From NCBI RefSeq assembly GCF_004379255.2, contig NC_056051.1, forward strand, positions 22,593,038 through 22,657,037: DNA of 64,000 nucleotides, read 5' to 3'. Each line of letters opens with the position of its first letter. Position 1 is the first letter of the stretch. This document shows, piece by piece, positions 1 to 11,065 of this stretch. The DNA is from Salvia splendens (lineage: Eukaryota; Streptophyta; Magnoliopsida; Lamiales; Lamiaceae). Position numbers and translations under genes: made by a program. The notes under the pieces are model-generated. The model worked only from the letters and a program-made list of their open reading frames with translations. It was not told where the DNA came from and did not search any database.

Positions 1-323
1 TTCAATTTTTAGTTTAATGTTTTTCTCTAAGTGTGAATTTGCAGAAGGAAGTTGCTTGGGCAGGGAATTGAGGAGTAAAATTTTGGAGGGAGTAGACACC
101 GGCTCGGATTTCAAAAGACACCTTTATGGGGAGACGTACGGTTGCTAGCGTCATACCTGCAAACTACCTGCAACAAAAACCGTCCTCGCCCATACCTATC
201 GGATAATAATCGTGTTTTCCTTTTATTTTACTTATTCTCTCTCTCTCTACATCCGAAATTCCCCAAATTCTCTCTAGGCTTTCTCTTTTCTAACCCTAAT
301 CAAAGTATTTTCCGTCCAAGTCT
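1..323 (+). other. Leader upstream of the Athila ORF
   Basis: I see no coding signal. A pyrimidine-rich stretch (about 225-300) precedes the ATG at 324. A TTTGCAG at about 40-46 could be a splice acceptor for a subgenomic message, as expected for an ORF downstream of pol, but this is conjecture. Confidence 0.3.
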
Positions 324-3116
324 GTGCAAAAATTTTTTGCAGAGTTCTCCATGGATAACAAGCAAAGTGTCGGGACCACCTCAGGATCTGCCGATTCAAG
401 TGCGGCAACGTTTATGGCCGAGCTATTCCAGAAATTCGGGGGTGCGGAGAAGGCGATGGAGGCATTCGCCATGTTTGCAACCGCAATGGGTAAATCCGTA
501 CAGACTGCTCCGACTTCTAGTGTACCACAACCGGAGGCCGTTTCCGAACCCGTCGCCGAACCTGAAATCGTTCAAGAAGTCATCGCCACTCCAGAACCCA
601 CTCCCGTACTAGAGGAGACAGCTGTTCCAGAGACCACCACACAACTGGAGGACGTTCCAGAATCCACGACCACCAGTCCGGAACCACCCACATCAGGGGT
701 TCGCGAAGACGACTCAGATCTGGTCACAGGGTTGGAATTGTTGGCTGTGAACGAACCAAGGTTAGACTCTGCAACTTAGGGGGAAGCCCTTATTTCGATT
801 AGTGTTTCCGAGGGGGTGAATCCCGTACTCGCCAGTGAGGAATGTGTTGAGAGAGATGTTCTGAAACCGTCTGGGGAAGTCAAAGATTTTGTTGTTGATG
901 TTAGTATTTCTGAGGGGGAAACCCCTGTTTTGAAAGAATCTGTGGGGGGAGAGGCCCCTATAGTTGGTAAAGATGAGGGCGACGAGGCCCTAAATTCTGA
1001 AAAAAATGTGGAGGGGGATACCCCCGAGAAACCGGTGGGTACTGAGGCCCGCGTCGGAGAAGGATTTGAGGGGGTAGAGACCCCTGTTTATATTTCGGGG
1101 GCAACCCCATTGTTGTCCACGGAGGGAGAAGCCCTCGATTCTGAAGTTGGCCAGGAACCCGCAGACGCTGGGGTGGATTTGATTGTGGATCTGACCGAGA
1201 TCCCAGAGGAGACCGACTCACCGGTAAATCCCAGAGATGCTAGGAGGCGGGCTCGCTGGAGCCTCCTTGATGAGATTGATGAAACAGTGGAGCCGACGGA
1301 GGAAGAATTGCTTGGTCTAGAGACCGCAGCATCTGAACAAGAGAACTCTCCCAGACCTGGCAGGAGGGAGAGTGATGAGGAGAAACGCCGCCGAGCGGCT
1401 GAGAAGAAACGGAAGGGGAAACAAATTGCTCCTTCCTCGACCAAGAAGGCAAGAGGGAAGTCTATTGAATCCACACTTCCGCCGGCAGCTAAGGTGCCAT
1501 ATGCCGCAGAAACCGAGAGCCCCTCTGAGTCCAGCAACTCGGAAGAAGAACAAGAAGAGGAACTCAACTTTGAGCCAGCCGAAGTGTGGATAACAAACAG
1601 CTTGCTAGATGAAATGAGGAAATTTGACGACCCAAAACGCAAGGCCATTTATAAAGAGAAGAGTACTGAGGGGAAGGTCACTAAGTCTGGAAAGAGGTAT
1701 AGCTCATCGGAGCTCAAGAAGATTACTTGCAACGGTGAATTCAGGACTTATATCGACGCCATAGGCTTCGAGTGGTTGCTCAAGCACAGTACTGTCGAGG
1801 TTCCGATTGACCTGGCCCGAGAATTCTTTTCCACCTTCCGATTTAAGTCCACTACCGATTTGGATGCTGACTCAATTAATTTCAGACTTCTCAATGAGGA
1901 ACATACGATGAGCATCCGGGAATGGACCTTGCGGATGGGTTTGCTGACACGGACGGAGGACGATGAGGGCCTGTGGAATGCAAGAATGGTGGGTCCGCCG
2001 AAAATGAAGCCGGGATTCAAAGCGCAAAGCGCATGGGAGTTTTTGACTCACCCGAGGGTGGGTCAGTTTAAAACAAGCTTTTCGAAGGCACACCATATTG
2101 AGGACAGGGTCCTGCGATTTGCCCAGACTTTTATTAGTTACAATTTAATGGGCACAGCCAACAACGCTCTGACTACCGCCGATCTGTACTTCACATGGTG
2201 CATGGCTACGGGGGTAAGAGTTCACTTGGGCTACTGGTTAGCCCAAGCCTGCCATCAAGTGACTGCAAATCCTTCTCGGCACCTATACACATGCCACCTA
2301 CTCGGGGCTTATCTGCAGAGGAATGTGATCATGAAGTTCCATAAGGCATGCCGAGAGGTAAAGACATGCTCGCCCCCTGAGGTTTTTAACATGGATTATT
2401 TTTTCAATAAAGGGTTGTTGATCGCACGCGGAAGGGAAGTATGCTTTTACGAGGTTGGGCAGTCAGAGACTCAGGTGAAACAGGAACCCGATGTGGTGGA
2501 AGTGAAGGATACTGCTGACATAGAAGCAGGAGCCAGGATAGAAGTAGAGGAAGTGCGAAAGGAGGTTGGTTAGATGAGGTCAGAAATGAAGATGGTTTTG
2601 GAATGGATTGTGGCCCTGCAGGGAGAAAGGAAGAAAAGTGCTGAGGCTGAGAGTGTCAGGAAAGAAGTCGCTGGAGTACGAACGGAACTGGAAGAAATAA
2701 GGACGGAGGTTAGGAAGGTTCGGGAGGAAATAGTGGCCCTCAAGGGGCGCATTTCTGATCTAGTGGTATCATCGTCCAGATGTACTGAGCGGATGACGGA
2801 GGGCGTCACACTGATGATGAAGATGACGAAGTGGCTTCAAGCGAAGTTCCCCGAGACACCGACGGGACTTCCTGAACCTAGCGGCGGTTCCAAGACGCCG
2901 GGTCAAGGGAGTCTAGCTGTGCAGAAGCCGCCACAAGCCCAAAGGCCTCAGACCACCTCGTCTTCCTCTAGGCCCGTGATTTTGAAGAAAACCGTACCCC
3001 GACCCACAGAAGATCAGAAGGAGACGCCGGAGTCACCGGCACGAAAGAAAGCTAAGGTGACCCAGCAGACAGTGCCACCAAAGTCTGGCCCTCGCGGGGG
3101 CCAGACCCCGAATTAA
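324..3116 (+). pseudogene. Athila ORF-1-like / putative plant transposon protein, two in-frame amber codons
   Basis: One reading frame runs from ATG 324 to TAA 3116 (about 930 codons), broken only by TAG at 777-779 and TAG at 2571-2573. The N-terminal third is acidic and repetitive (many EGxxP and GEAP-like units). A basic KKRKGK patch follows near 1400-1460. The conserved domain is at about 1560-2490, with the FRLLNEEHTMSIREWTLRMG-type block seen in the plant Athila ORF-1 / putative plant transposon protein family. After the second amber comes a charged heptad-like segment (about 2580-2800, predicted coiled coil) and a Pro/Ser/Lys-rich tail. The function of this family is unknown. The ambers could be decay (CAG to TAG by methyl-cytosine deamination) or leaky stops. 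I favour decay, because no polymerase is linked here. Confidence 0.65.
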
Positions 3117-4469
3117 AATCCCCCAAAACCAAGTAATTCTTATTTTTCTTTTCTGTCTTTTACTTTTCGTTTTTCTTTCGTTTGTGTTTTTATGTGCCAG
3201 CATGCTTCGTTTGTATATATGTGTTATACCTTCCCACACTTAGCCCATTTTTTGGTCTAAGTGTGAGAATGGGCTTTTGTTTTGCATGTCTTGGTTTTTT
3301 ATGTTGCGCTTTCTCCCACTTAGCCCGATGTTCGGTCTAAGTGTGAGAAGTTTGTTTTGTTCATATGTTTTGTTTGTTGTTTGCCGTTCTTACTTCCTTT
3401 TCCCCCCTTCACTAGGATAACTTGGGGACAAGCTTGAGTGAAGTGAGGGGGGGAGTAAGTATGTGTCTGTATTTTTTCTGTTTTAGAGTCTTTAGGATGT
3501 GTGTTTCGCATGAGCTAGTGAGATAATAAGGCAGGTTTCCCTTAGTAAGAGTGACTGAAGAAAGAAAGCAGATCAACTTTGACACCTTCTTCCTTAATAA
3601 GCCGAATGCGATCTGAATGAAGTTAGGACGATGGAAAATGCCTTAGATAACCTAGCTGTGCAGCCCTACTATAAAAGTGAGTTATAAGCCTAAACACCTT
3701 TTGTGCTAACATGAAAATTAGGCTGCCACTCGATGCTTAGGGAGTAGAGTATGAAGGAGAAAATAAATGGGTTAAGAAGGTATAAGCTGGACAAAGTCCA
3801 GGAAATGGAGGTATAAGCTGGACGAAGTCCAGGAAATTGAGGTATAAGCTGGACGAAGTCCAGAAAATGGAGGTATAAGCTGGACGAAGTCCAGAAAATG
3901 GAGGTATAAGCTGGACGAAGTCCAGGGGAAAAGGGGTCATAATACAGAAAAAATGAGGAAAAAAATTATTATAATCCTTAAAGGGCAGAAAAATCGTAGC
4001 CTGACCCAGGGAAATTCATAGAAAAGGAGAAGTAAGAAGGGAAAAACTCTCATAACCCGACGCATCAGTGGTATAACCTTAACTGTGGAGCGTTTTGATC
4101 CTAGCATCCCTGGTGAGGAATGAGTGATCGAGCGAACCTAACAGATGGGAAATCGATAGGCTATCTTGACAAACTGACGGACCGTTTAGGCAGACGAAGG
4201 AAAGGGGAAGATTTGAAGACTGTAATCGATCAGATTGAACTTAAACTTGTGGGGATAGTAGCTTAAAATTCGAAACTAGTTCATGCTTGTTTGTTTTGTT
4301 GTGTTTCTGTTCTCTGTGTTGTTTTCTTTTCCAATTCCGTAGTTGTTTAGGTTTAGGAGTTTGTTTTCTTTTTAGGATTTTACTTGGTAACCATGCATTG
4401 AAATTCGCCTTATTCCTATTTTCTTGTCTTTCATACTTGAGGACAAGCATGGTTTAAGTGTGAGCAGTT
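3117..4469 (+). other. Athila 3' non-coding region with internal repeats
   Basis: This stretch has no credible ORF. It contains two copies of a motif pairing CACTTAGCCC with GGTCTAAGTGTGAGAA (about 3234-3270 and 3314-3350), a hairpin-bearing minisatellite (3775-3926), and just before the LTR the purine-leaning AAGTGTGAGCAGTT that occupies the polypurine-tract position. Long untranslated stretches between the last ORF and the 3' LTR are usual in Athila elements. Confidence 0.55.
3775..3926 (+). repeat. 31-bp hairpin minisatellite, five copies
   Basis: Five consecutive units of the form GGTATAAGCTGGACGAAGTC plus CAGgaaatgga. Each contains the perfect inverted repeat CTGGAC-GAA-GTCCAG. The copies differ by one or two bases, so they arose recently within the element. 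Confidence 0.85.
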
Positions 4470-5978
4470 TGATAAGGCTAATTTCATGCATCGGTCTAGG
4501 GGTTTTATTTCGTGAAATTACTGGGTCTAACGCACGATTTAAGCCAGGTGTGTGAAGGTTTTCGCTAGATCCAGGAAAAGAAAAGGACGCTTGCATGGTC
4601 CTAGGAAACTGGCGAAAAAGTGGACATTATGAAGGAAATTGCTTGACGGAGGAAGCCTCGGAGTTGAAGGGTAGAATAGGGATTTCTACGAAGACTCTAG
4701 AAGGCTATGTCCGTATCTATAAAAGGAAGAAGCATGCAAGCTGGAGGGATCTTCTCGGTGGAGACCTTGCTAACAGCCTGTAGCTTAGTCCATTCTCTTC
4801 ACACTCTTGGGTTCTTTCGGTGGGAAATTGAGGGCACACTAGGGGGTTAACCTCTAGCTTTCATACATTTTCGATTTGGTTGTAACACCGTCCTTCTTAG
4901 GGTGAAGAAACGATTTATTTTCCACTTTCGTTTCTGCTGAATTCACCGAGCTTCGCTGTTCGAAGCTCGGACCTCTTTGTTTCTGGATATTTCTTACTTT
5001 TATGCAAGTTCCGTTTCCGTTTACGTCGATCGTGATGGTTACTGTTGTTTGATTGTGTTTACTTAAATTCTGGAGTTGGATTGTTGGAGTTGGTTGATTT
5101 CTGGATTATTGCAGGTTAATGGTTGAATCTGGGAGAATGGAGCTGGTTTGTGAATGAATCGGGGTTTTGTCTGGTTATTGTTGTGGAGTTGTTCGTGATT
5201 GTTGGAATTTGGCGGTGATCGGAGCAGATCTGTTAGAATCGGAGTTAAGGAGTTGATTTTGTTGATTGTTGAGTTTGGATTGCTTGGATCCGGAGTGGAT
5301 TAAGCGTCCGACGTGATGCTGAGCAGGAGTGTTTAATTTTATGCCGCACTTACGTGTTTTCATTTCATTTCGCCTAGTTTACGTAGATCTGGTGTATTTC
5401 CGATTCGTAGCAAGTTTCCGGCGTCCAAATTTCTATATTCTGTTCGAATCCAGGGGTATGCTCTGTTTTCTGCATTTACGCGTCTGAGTTGGTTAGGAAA
5501 TTGCATAGGTTGGTTGTCTGCAGCTTTTACCGTACTTGCTATTTCTGGAAACATGGTCCCCACTTTTAGTTGCTTTCTGTTTAGCTAGATTAGGCAATTG
5601 TTTACTTAGTCTAGGGAGTAATTGTGTTTTTCGGATTTGATGTCTGATTCCAGTAAGTTTTCTGTGTCCTAGGTCTAGCGTTTACATTTCTTGCCTAGAT
5701 CTAGTGATAGTTAAAATCTCAACCCCTTTGCGTGGCAGCAGCCGTTTGTTTCCATAGTCTTTTAGCACTACTTTACGAATCCATCTCTGTGGGATCGACC
5801 CCACTTCCCTATACTAATTCATAGTATTCGGGTTGAGGGATTTATTTTTGAAGGGGAGTCGAGTGTGTCCAACGATAAAAACACTGTAGTTCTCTTGAGT
5901 TCCTGGACCCAGTGATCCAGTGGATTTAAGGAGCGTTGTGTCTGGACCGAGCTTTGCATTAATTCTCATATGTGCACA
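4470..5978 (+). repeat. Athila LTR (3' LTR), type I
   Basis: It begins TGATAAGGCTAATTTCATGC and probably ends at the CA of GTGCACA (5978). It shares long blocks with the solo copy at 59086-60553: the start, the TATA box, the 'aacaccgtcct' region, 'caccgagcttcgctgttcga', and the 'gggatcgaccc'-like block near the end. The right boundary is approximate, because the two copies diverge at their 3' ends. Confidence 0.7.
4718..4726 (+). promoter_or_regulatory. LTR TATA box
   Basis: TATAAAAGG lies 250 bp into the LTR. The solo LTR has TATATAA at the equivalent place (59334-59340), followed in both copies by an AGCATGCAA block. This is consistent with the U3/R promoter. Confidence 0.6.
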
Positions 5979-5995
5979 CTTGCTTACTCCTGAGT

Positions 5996-7078
5996 CTAGT
6001 CATTCGACATTAGAATTCGAGCGAAAGATTCTACCACTTCAAGTTCCATCTGTTTATACATGTTGTCCATATGGCTGCTCTCTGCGGCGGAGGCTACCCT
6101 GTGTACTCTGCTCCTCTCGTTGTTCCAGCCTTCATCATTAGATGTTACTCTCTCAATCACTTCCATGGCCTCTGCTTCTCCCTTCTTCAGCAATGATCCT
6201 CCTGCGCTCAGGTTCAGTTCACGCTTTGCTTCAGGCAGACACCCCCTATAGAATGCTAGGACTTGATGCGTCGGATTCAGCCCATGATTGGGGCACCTCT
6301 TCATCAGTCCCTTGAATCTTTCCCAAGCTCCTCGGATACTCTCTTGGGGAGTCATCTCAAACGAAATAATCTCAGACTGCCTCTTCAACGCCTCACTCGG
6401 TGGGTAGTATTTTTCTAAGAACTTCTCAACCATGGCATCCCACGTGCGAATGGAGTTAGGCTACATACTGTCCAGCCAATCCTTGGCATCATCCTCCAGA
6501 GAAAAAGGGAACACCCTTAATCTGATCTGCTCATCTGTGACTCCATTTATTTTCGTCGTGTTGCAGATCTGGATGAATTTAGTGAGGTGCTTGATAGGAT
6601 CCTCTGTGGGTCGGCCTCTAAAAGCATTGTTTTCCGCCATCTGAAGTAGTCATCTCCTGAGTTCAAACGTGTTGGCATTAACATTGTTGCCAACAGGTGG
6701 GTTTGCCACCCCATGATAGGCATACATGTTCTGGACATGTACCACGTTTTGCCTTTGATCTAACTGCCTTTGCAGGTCTTCGAGTTGTTGTTGAAGCTGA
6801 GCATTCGTTGGAGGAGGTGGTGGAACATCATTCCCCTCTACGTTCTCCATCAGAATAGGAGAATGTGGCTCAAACTGAATAGGGGAGTGAGCTGGTGACG
6901 GTGATTCTTGAACCGGTGAAGGTGATCGTCTCTGGACCGGAGAAGAGACTCGGATCCTTTGATTTAGCCTTCTCAAAGCGTTTCTCCTTCTGTTGGATGC
7001 TTCGATCTCAAGATCGATAGGCTCTAAAGGTAGACCCCTAGAGCGTGTGTGCATACAACCTGAAACAAGAAAACTCAA
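5996..7078 (-). pseudogene. gag: Athila gag, two in-frame stops
   Basis: A single minus-strand frame starts at 7078 and is interrupted by TGA (about 6650-6652) and TAG (about 6463-6465). The N-terminal part is Pro/Ser-rich (repeated SPVQ..SPS), followed by a Gln-rich coiled segment (LQQQLEDLQRQLDQRQ). The retrotransposon gag (UBN2-like) domain follows, with the typical 'FPFSLEDDAKDWL', 'FLEKYYPPSEALKRQSEI' and 'ESIRGAWERFKGLMKRCPNHG' blocks. The zinc knuckle and protease expected next are missing because of the nested insertion. It would have formed the virus-like particle; it is now non-functional. Confidence 0.8.
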
Positions 7079-7176
7079 TGTGAGAGCTCAAAAATAAAAT
7101 AAAAATTAAAGTAATAAAGTCTAAACTAGTAATCTCTATCTTCACCACGATATTGAGCTAGATTAACACAAATTGT

Positions 7177-7193
7177 CCCCGGCAACGGCGCCA
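7177..7193 (-). promoter_or_regulatory. Primer-binding site, tRNA-Asp type
   Basis: On the minus strand the sequence is TGGCGCCGTTGCCGGGG, complementary to the 3' end of plant tRNA-Asp and the standard primer site of Athila elements. It lies six bases inside the LTR end. Confidence 0.85.
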
Positions 7194-7199
7194 AAAACT

Positions 7200-8541
7200 T
7201 GACTCAACTTATTTTATCACAAGAAAATCCCGCAAGTGTACGAGGCTAGTGTAGCACAAAGCAAGCAAGAGTATCGTATTCCACAGAGACAAGATGTATA
7301 AACTCAAGTACCACGGACCGATGTTAACTACTATCTAGACAAATCGAAGGTTTGATTTGATTATAAAAAAACAATTAAACATAAACAAGTTAAAAGCACG
7401 CAACAAAGGATATGTTTCAAATAAGAGAGTGAAGTAGAGCTTTGGATCCAACTACAACGAACACAATGTGAACAATTCAACAACTTAGATTACTAAATTG
7501 AAGTCTCTAGGATTACTAGGAAAGCCGCTAGTCTAGGCTAAGCCCTCTCTGGAGTGCACCCAACCAGTTGATTAACCATTTATATTGAAGTCTCCTTCTA
7601 ATACTTCACAATTAACTCCTTAAAACAAAAGGCTCAAGCCCTCACTCTAGAATTCCTTCTCTCGAATGCAAATTATCTAGGTGTTGTTCATTATTTTATC
7701 AATCCTAATTAGGTATCTCTCGATTACTCAAAACTAGGTCAACAAACTCAATTGGTAGCTAAGCAATTGAATTGGCAAAGCTCAAGAATGGATCAAAGGA
7801 ATCACAAGAGCATAGGTAATCAAAAGTCCTTATATTAATCAAAAGCGTTCATTGTAGTCTTCACCAAAACTCTACAAGAGATTTAGCTACTCATATTCAA
7901 TGCAAATTCACAAGATAAATCCATGGAAAGTGAACTAAACATAAGAAAACTAATCAAGATACTCCCAATGGTGGATTGAGTGGGCAAATCGTCATCGTCT
8001 TCAACCTTGTTGATGAATCGGACTCTTTGTCGCTTTAACCTGCTCTCCAATGTGAAAACTGCTCCTGGGGGCGTGTGTATTGTCTCTGGTGTCGAAACCT
8101 AGGTCTCCTTTTATACCCGGGACGGAAATAATATCAATTAAGTCTAGCCGATCACATCGCCCGGCCGGACGATTTTAAGTCTCCAAAACGCTCGGTCGGG
8201 CGAACAGTCGAGAATTATACTTCCTTCACATCGCCCGGTCGGGCGATTCTTCCGAGGAGTAGTGCCCGGTCGGGCGAATTCTCTGGATTCGGTCTCTCCT
8301 TTGCACAAACGCCCAGGCGGGCGTTTCTCTTAAGCAAGAACGCCCGGTCGGGCGTTTCTTCTGTAATCCTCCTTCAAGCTCGTTTTCAAGTCATTTTCAC
8401 ATGTTTTAGCTCCAAACACTCGACAAACTCATCAAAATACTAAAGTAGTGGATAATGGATGCAAACTCAAGTAATATGCTACAAAACACTGAAATATTCA
8501 CGTTAAACACCCAAAATACTTGCTAAACCACGAGTTTATCA
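7200..8541 (-). repeat. Athila LTR (5' LTR), type II
   Basis: The minus strand starts TGATAAACTCGTGG (8541) and ends TTGAGTCA (7200), followed by the PBS. The TATA box is at 8107-8115 (TATAAAAGG on the minus strand). Upstream of it is a cluster of GC-rich palindromes (8155-8365). This LTR is unlike the neighbouring type I LTR, so these are two separate families. Confidence 0.8.
8155..8365. repeat. Cluster of CGCCCGGTCGGGCG palindromes
   Basis: About six variants of the 14-bp palindrome CGCCCGGTCGGGCG are spaced 20-45 bp apart in the U3 part of the type II LTR, in otherwise AT-rich sequence. They sit immediately upstream of the TATA box, so they may be protein-binding sites. All carry CG and CHG methylation targets. 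Confidence 0.75.
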
Positions 8542-8544
8542 GCA

Positions 8545-10290
8545 GCAGCAGCCGGTGATACCTCGCCCCATCCAGCATCGAGTTGTAGTACCCCGGGACC
8601 ACGTCGCTGTACACCAACGGTTGTTTGAGGACTATTTCAGCAAGCAGTCGCGGTTTGGTGACAACTTCTTCCGACGGCGTTTTAGGATGCACCGAGATCT
8701 ATTTATGCGTATCGTGAATGCTTTAGAGCGTCGGTATAAGTACTTCCGGTTCAGGAGGGATTAGGGGTGGCACGGTACGGTATACCGCACCGAAAATGTC
8801 ATACCGCATACCGTACCGCAAATTGCGGTATGAGAAAATGTCATACCTATACCTTACCGAATTTTTCGGTATAACGCAATGGCGGTATACCGAAAATTCC
8901 GTATGTCAATATTTGAAAACCTTTACCTTACCGACATTGCGGTATACCGTACCGTGTTGCAGTATACCGCAAATCATACTTGTTTGATTTATAAATAATA
9001 AATATATTAAATATTATAATTTTATAAATAATAAATATATTAAATATATATAATTATTAACGGTATATACCGCAAAATTACGGTATATACCGTAATTTTA
9101 CGGTATATACCGTAATTGCGGTATAATGCGGTATGATGCGGTATACCGCGGTATATGCAAAATTCATACCTTTGCCGTACCTTAATCTAACGGTAAGGTA
9201 TCATACCGTACCGAAAGATGCGGTATACCGAAAATGCGGTATTTTCTGTATTTTTTCGGTACGGTAAGTGCGGTATTTCGGTATTTCGGTATATTTTGCC
9301 AGCCCTAGGAGGGATGCGAGTGACAGACCCGGACACACGCCTATACAGAAGTGCACTGCCGCAATTAGGCAGTTGGCCTACGGAGGCGCGGCCGACATGT
9401 TCGACGAGTACCTCCACATTGGCGAGACCACTGCTCGCGAATGTCTCCATTATTTTTGTTAGGGCGTTATTCAAATATTCGGGGAGACTTACCTGCGGAA
9501 GCCTACCCCCAAGACTGTCAGGAACTGATGGATATGCACGGGACGGTGCACGAGTTTCCTGGGATGTTGAGCAGTATAGATTGCATGCATTGGGAGTGGA
9601 AGAACTGCCATACCACTTGAAAGAGTCACTACACGACCGGCTTTAAAGGCAAGAATCCGACGATGATCCTCGAAGCCGTAGCTGACTACTGACTTTGGAT
9701 TTGGCATGCATATTTTGGGGTAGCCGGAGGGAGCAACGACGTCAACGTCCTCCAGTCGCCCCTTTTCAACGAGCAGTGCCAGGGCGTTGGTTCGACCATC
9801 AGCTTTGTTGCCAACGGCAACCAGCATCATATGAGCTACTATTTGGCGGATGGGATATACCCTAGGTGGTCATTCTTTGTGAAGACGATCAGATGTCTGC
9901 TCGAAGATAAGAAGGTCTACTTTGCGAGCCGATAGGAGGCAGCACGCAAGGATGTGGAGCGGGCATTTGGTGTGCTCCAGGCTCGATGGGCGGCGGTGAA
10001 GGGCCCAACCTGTTTGTGGTATGACTACTGCATTGCTAATATCATGTATGCGTGTATTATCATGCACAACATGATTGTCAAATAAGAAGGTTCAGAACTG
10101 ACTGATTGGACCAATGAAGATGCCGTCAGGCCAAGCCACGGCGTGGCCACCGCCAATGTACGCATGGGGATACCTCATGATGACACCGGGCGGCTCCAAG
10201 CCCATGCCGACATGCGCCAACAAGAAGCCCATATTCGACTCCAGCAGGATATAATTGAAGAGTTATGGGTGTGGAAGAATGCACATTGAT
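8545..10290 (+). pseudogene. PIF/Harbinger transposase (HARBI1-like nuclease), degenerate
   Basis: The coding sequence is split into 8545-8761 and 9308-10290 by a hAT MITE. The first part has 'FEDYFSKQSRFGDNFFRRRF' and 'LERRYKYF'. Across the MITE it continues with 'PIQKCTAAIRQLAYGGAADM', then 'SSIDCMHWEWKNC' (first catalytic Asp region), 'PTMILEAVADY', 'GGSNDVNVLQSPLFNEQC' (second Asp) and 'EAARKDVERAFGVLQARWAA' (Glu region), ending near 'YACIIMHNMIV'. There are several in-frame stops (for example near 9460, 9619, 9690, 9933 and 10083) plus frame changes. Such transposases cut and paste at TTA/TAA targets. This copy is dead. Confidence 0.85.
8762..9307. mobile_element. hAT-type MITE rich in CGGTATACCG motifs
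   Basis: It is flanked by perfect 8-bp target duplications GGAGGGAT (8754-8761 and 9308-9315). The termini TAGGGGTGGCA and TGCCAGCCCTA form imperfect inverted repeats typical of hAT elements. The interior is packed with CGGTATACCG-like palindromic units near both ends around an AT-rich core, and it has no ORF. Its removal rejoins the harbinger coding sequence in frame, which confirms the boundaries. Confidence 0.92.
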
Positions 10291-10550
10291 ATAATTGTTT
10301 TTTTAATGTTTTTAATTTAATGTAATTATGATTGCATTTTCCTCGTATTCGTGTCAAATTTTGAATTTCGTATTAAATTCCGTATATTAAATGTGAAATT
10401 GTGTTGTTGGAAAGTCCTAGTGCTAGTCCACTATTGTACAGTGAGAAGTCCTAGTGATATGGGAGTGGAGTGGGAAGTCCTTATGACGTGGTAGAAGGTG
10501 TTTTTAGGAAGTCCTAGTGCTAGTCCGTCCTTGCGATGTGGATACTCTTA

Positions 10551-11065
10551 TAACTTTTTGCAGTTCTTGCAACAACTAATTCAGCATAAAACAAACGCTA
10601 TTATGATTATGATTTTTGAGTGGAAAAGAAACAGAACAAACTGGAATACCTTTACATGAAAATAACAGAAACAAAACCATCACCAACAAAATACACGTCA
10701 CCACAAAAATCTGACTTTTGGATATAACTTCGCATAAACAACAGTTCATTGATTCATGTAGGGTTATGTCTCCATAAACACAAGATGGAATTAAATTCTT
10801 AAAACATATGTAAATTTTCAATTTTCACATATTATACATTAAAACCAGCAACGATTTAAGAGGGTTCAGCCACACAAAAAAGAAAGACCAGCAGCTCTAA
10901 AGCCATGAGGCCGAGCTTTACTATAGAAGGGCACTGGCAACACAACACAATGCCGATCAACATATTACTCGCTTTTGTTTATACGTTAATAAAAAAGGAA
11001 AGGAAATTACATCAGCATAACCGGCTGGTTTATATAGAAGTCACAGTTTTAGGGCAATGGAGGGA
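10551..11065. other. Intergenic and 3' UTR region downstream of the GRP gene
   Basis: AT-rich sequence without a convincing ORF. The part from about 10900 to 11065 is probably the 3' UTR of the minus-strand GRP gene. Nothing else is recognised. Confidence 0.4.

Larger units (their letters stand above)
1..5978 (+). mobile_element. Athila-type Ty3/gypsy element, 3' part
   Basis: This is the 3' half of an LTR retrotransposon reading left to right. It holds an Athila ORF-1-like coding region (324-3116), a long non-coding 3' region (3117-4469) and a 3' LTR starting TGATAAGG at 4470. The 5' part lies outside the window. A diverged copy of the same LTR stands alone at 59086-60553, which confirms the LTR start and approximate length. 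The element ends inside the gag region of an opposite-strand Athila remnant, so it is a nested insertion. The Athila assignment rests on the ORF and LTR style, not on a polymerase domain, because none is in the window. Confidence 0.75.
5979..8541 (-). mobile_element. Athila-type element remnant, minus strand (LTR, PBS, gag)
   Basis: Reading on the minus strand this is the 5' end of an Athila-like element: LTR (8541 to 7200), six bases, a tRNA-Asp-type primer-binding site, then gag (7078 to 5996). It is cut off at 5979 by the plus-strand Athila insertion. On its own 5' side it abuts a PIF/Harbinger coding region, so it inserted into that transposon. Confidence 0.8.
8542..10547 (+). mobile_element. 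PIF/Harbinger transposon remnant, 5' truncated
   Basis: The body is a plant HARBI1-like DDE nuclease pseudogene. The right end GATGTGGATACTC followed by TTA (10548-10550) resembles the GGATGCTC + TTA/TAA ends of the other PIF elements in this window. The left end is lost to the Athila insertion at 8541. A hAT MITE interrupts it at 8762-9307. Confidence 0.75.

Noticed and set aside
1088..1648. Minus-strand Ser-rich ORF across the Athila gene
   Set aside because: Shadow of the acidic, Glu-rich sense frame.
10576..10821. Minus-strand 81-codon hydrophobic ORF
   Set aside because: AT-rich chance ORF downstream of the GRP 3' UTR with no conserved motif.
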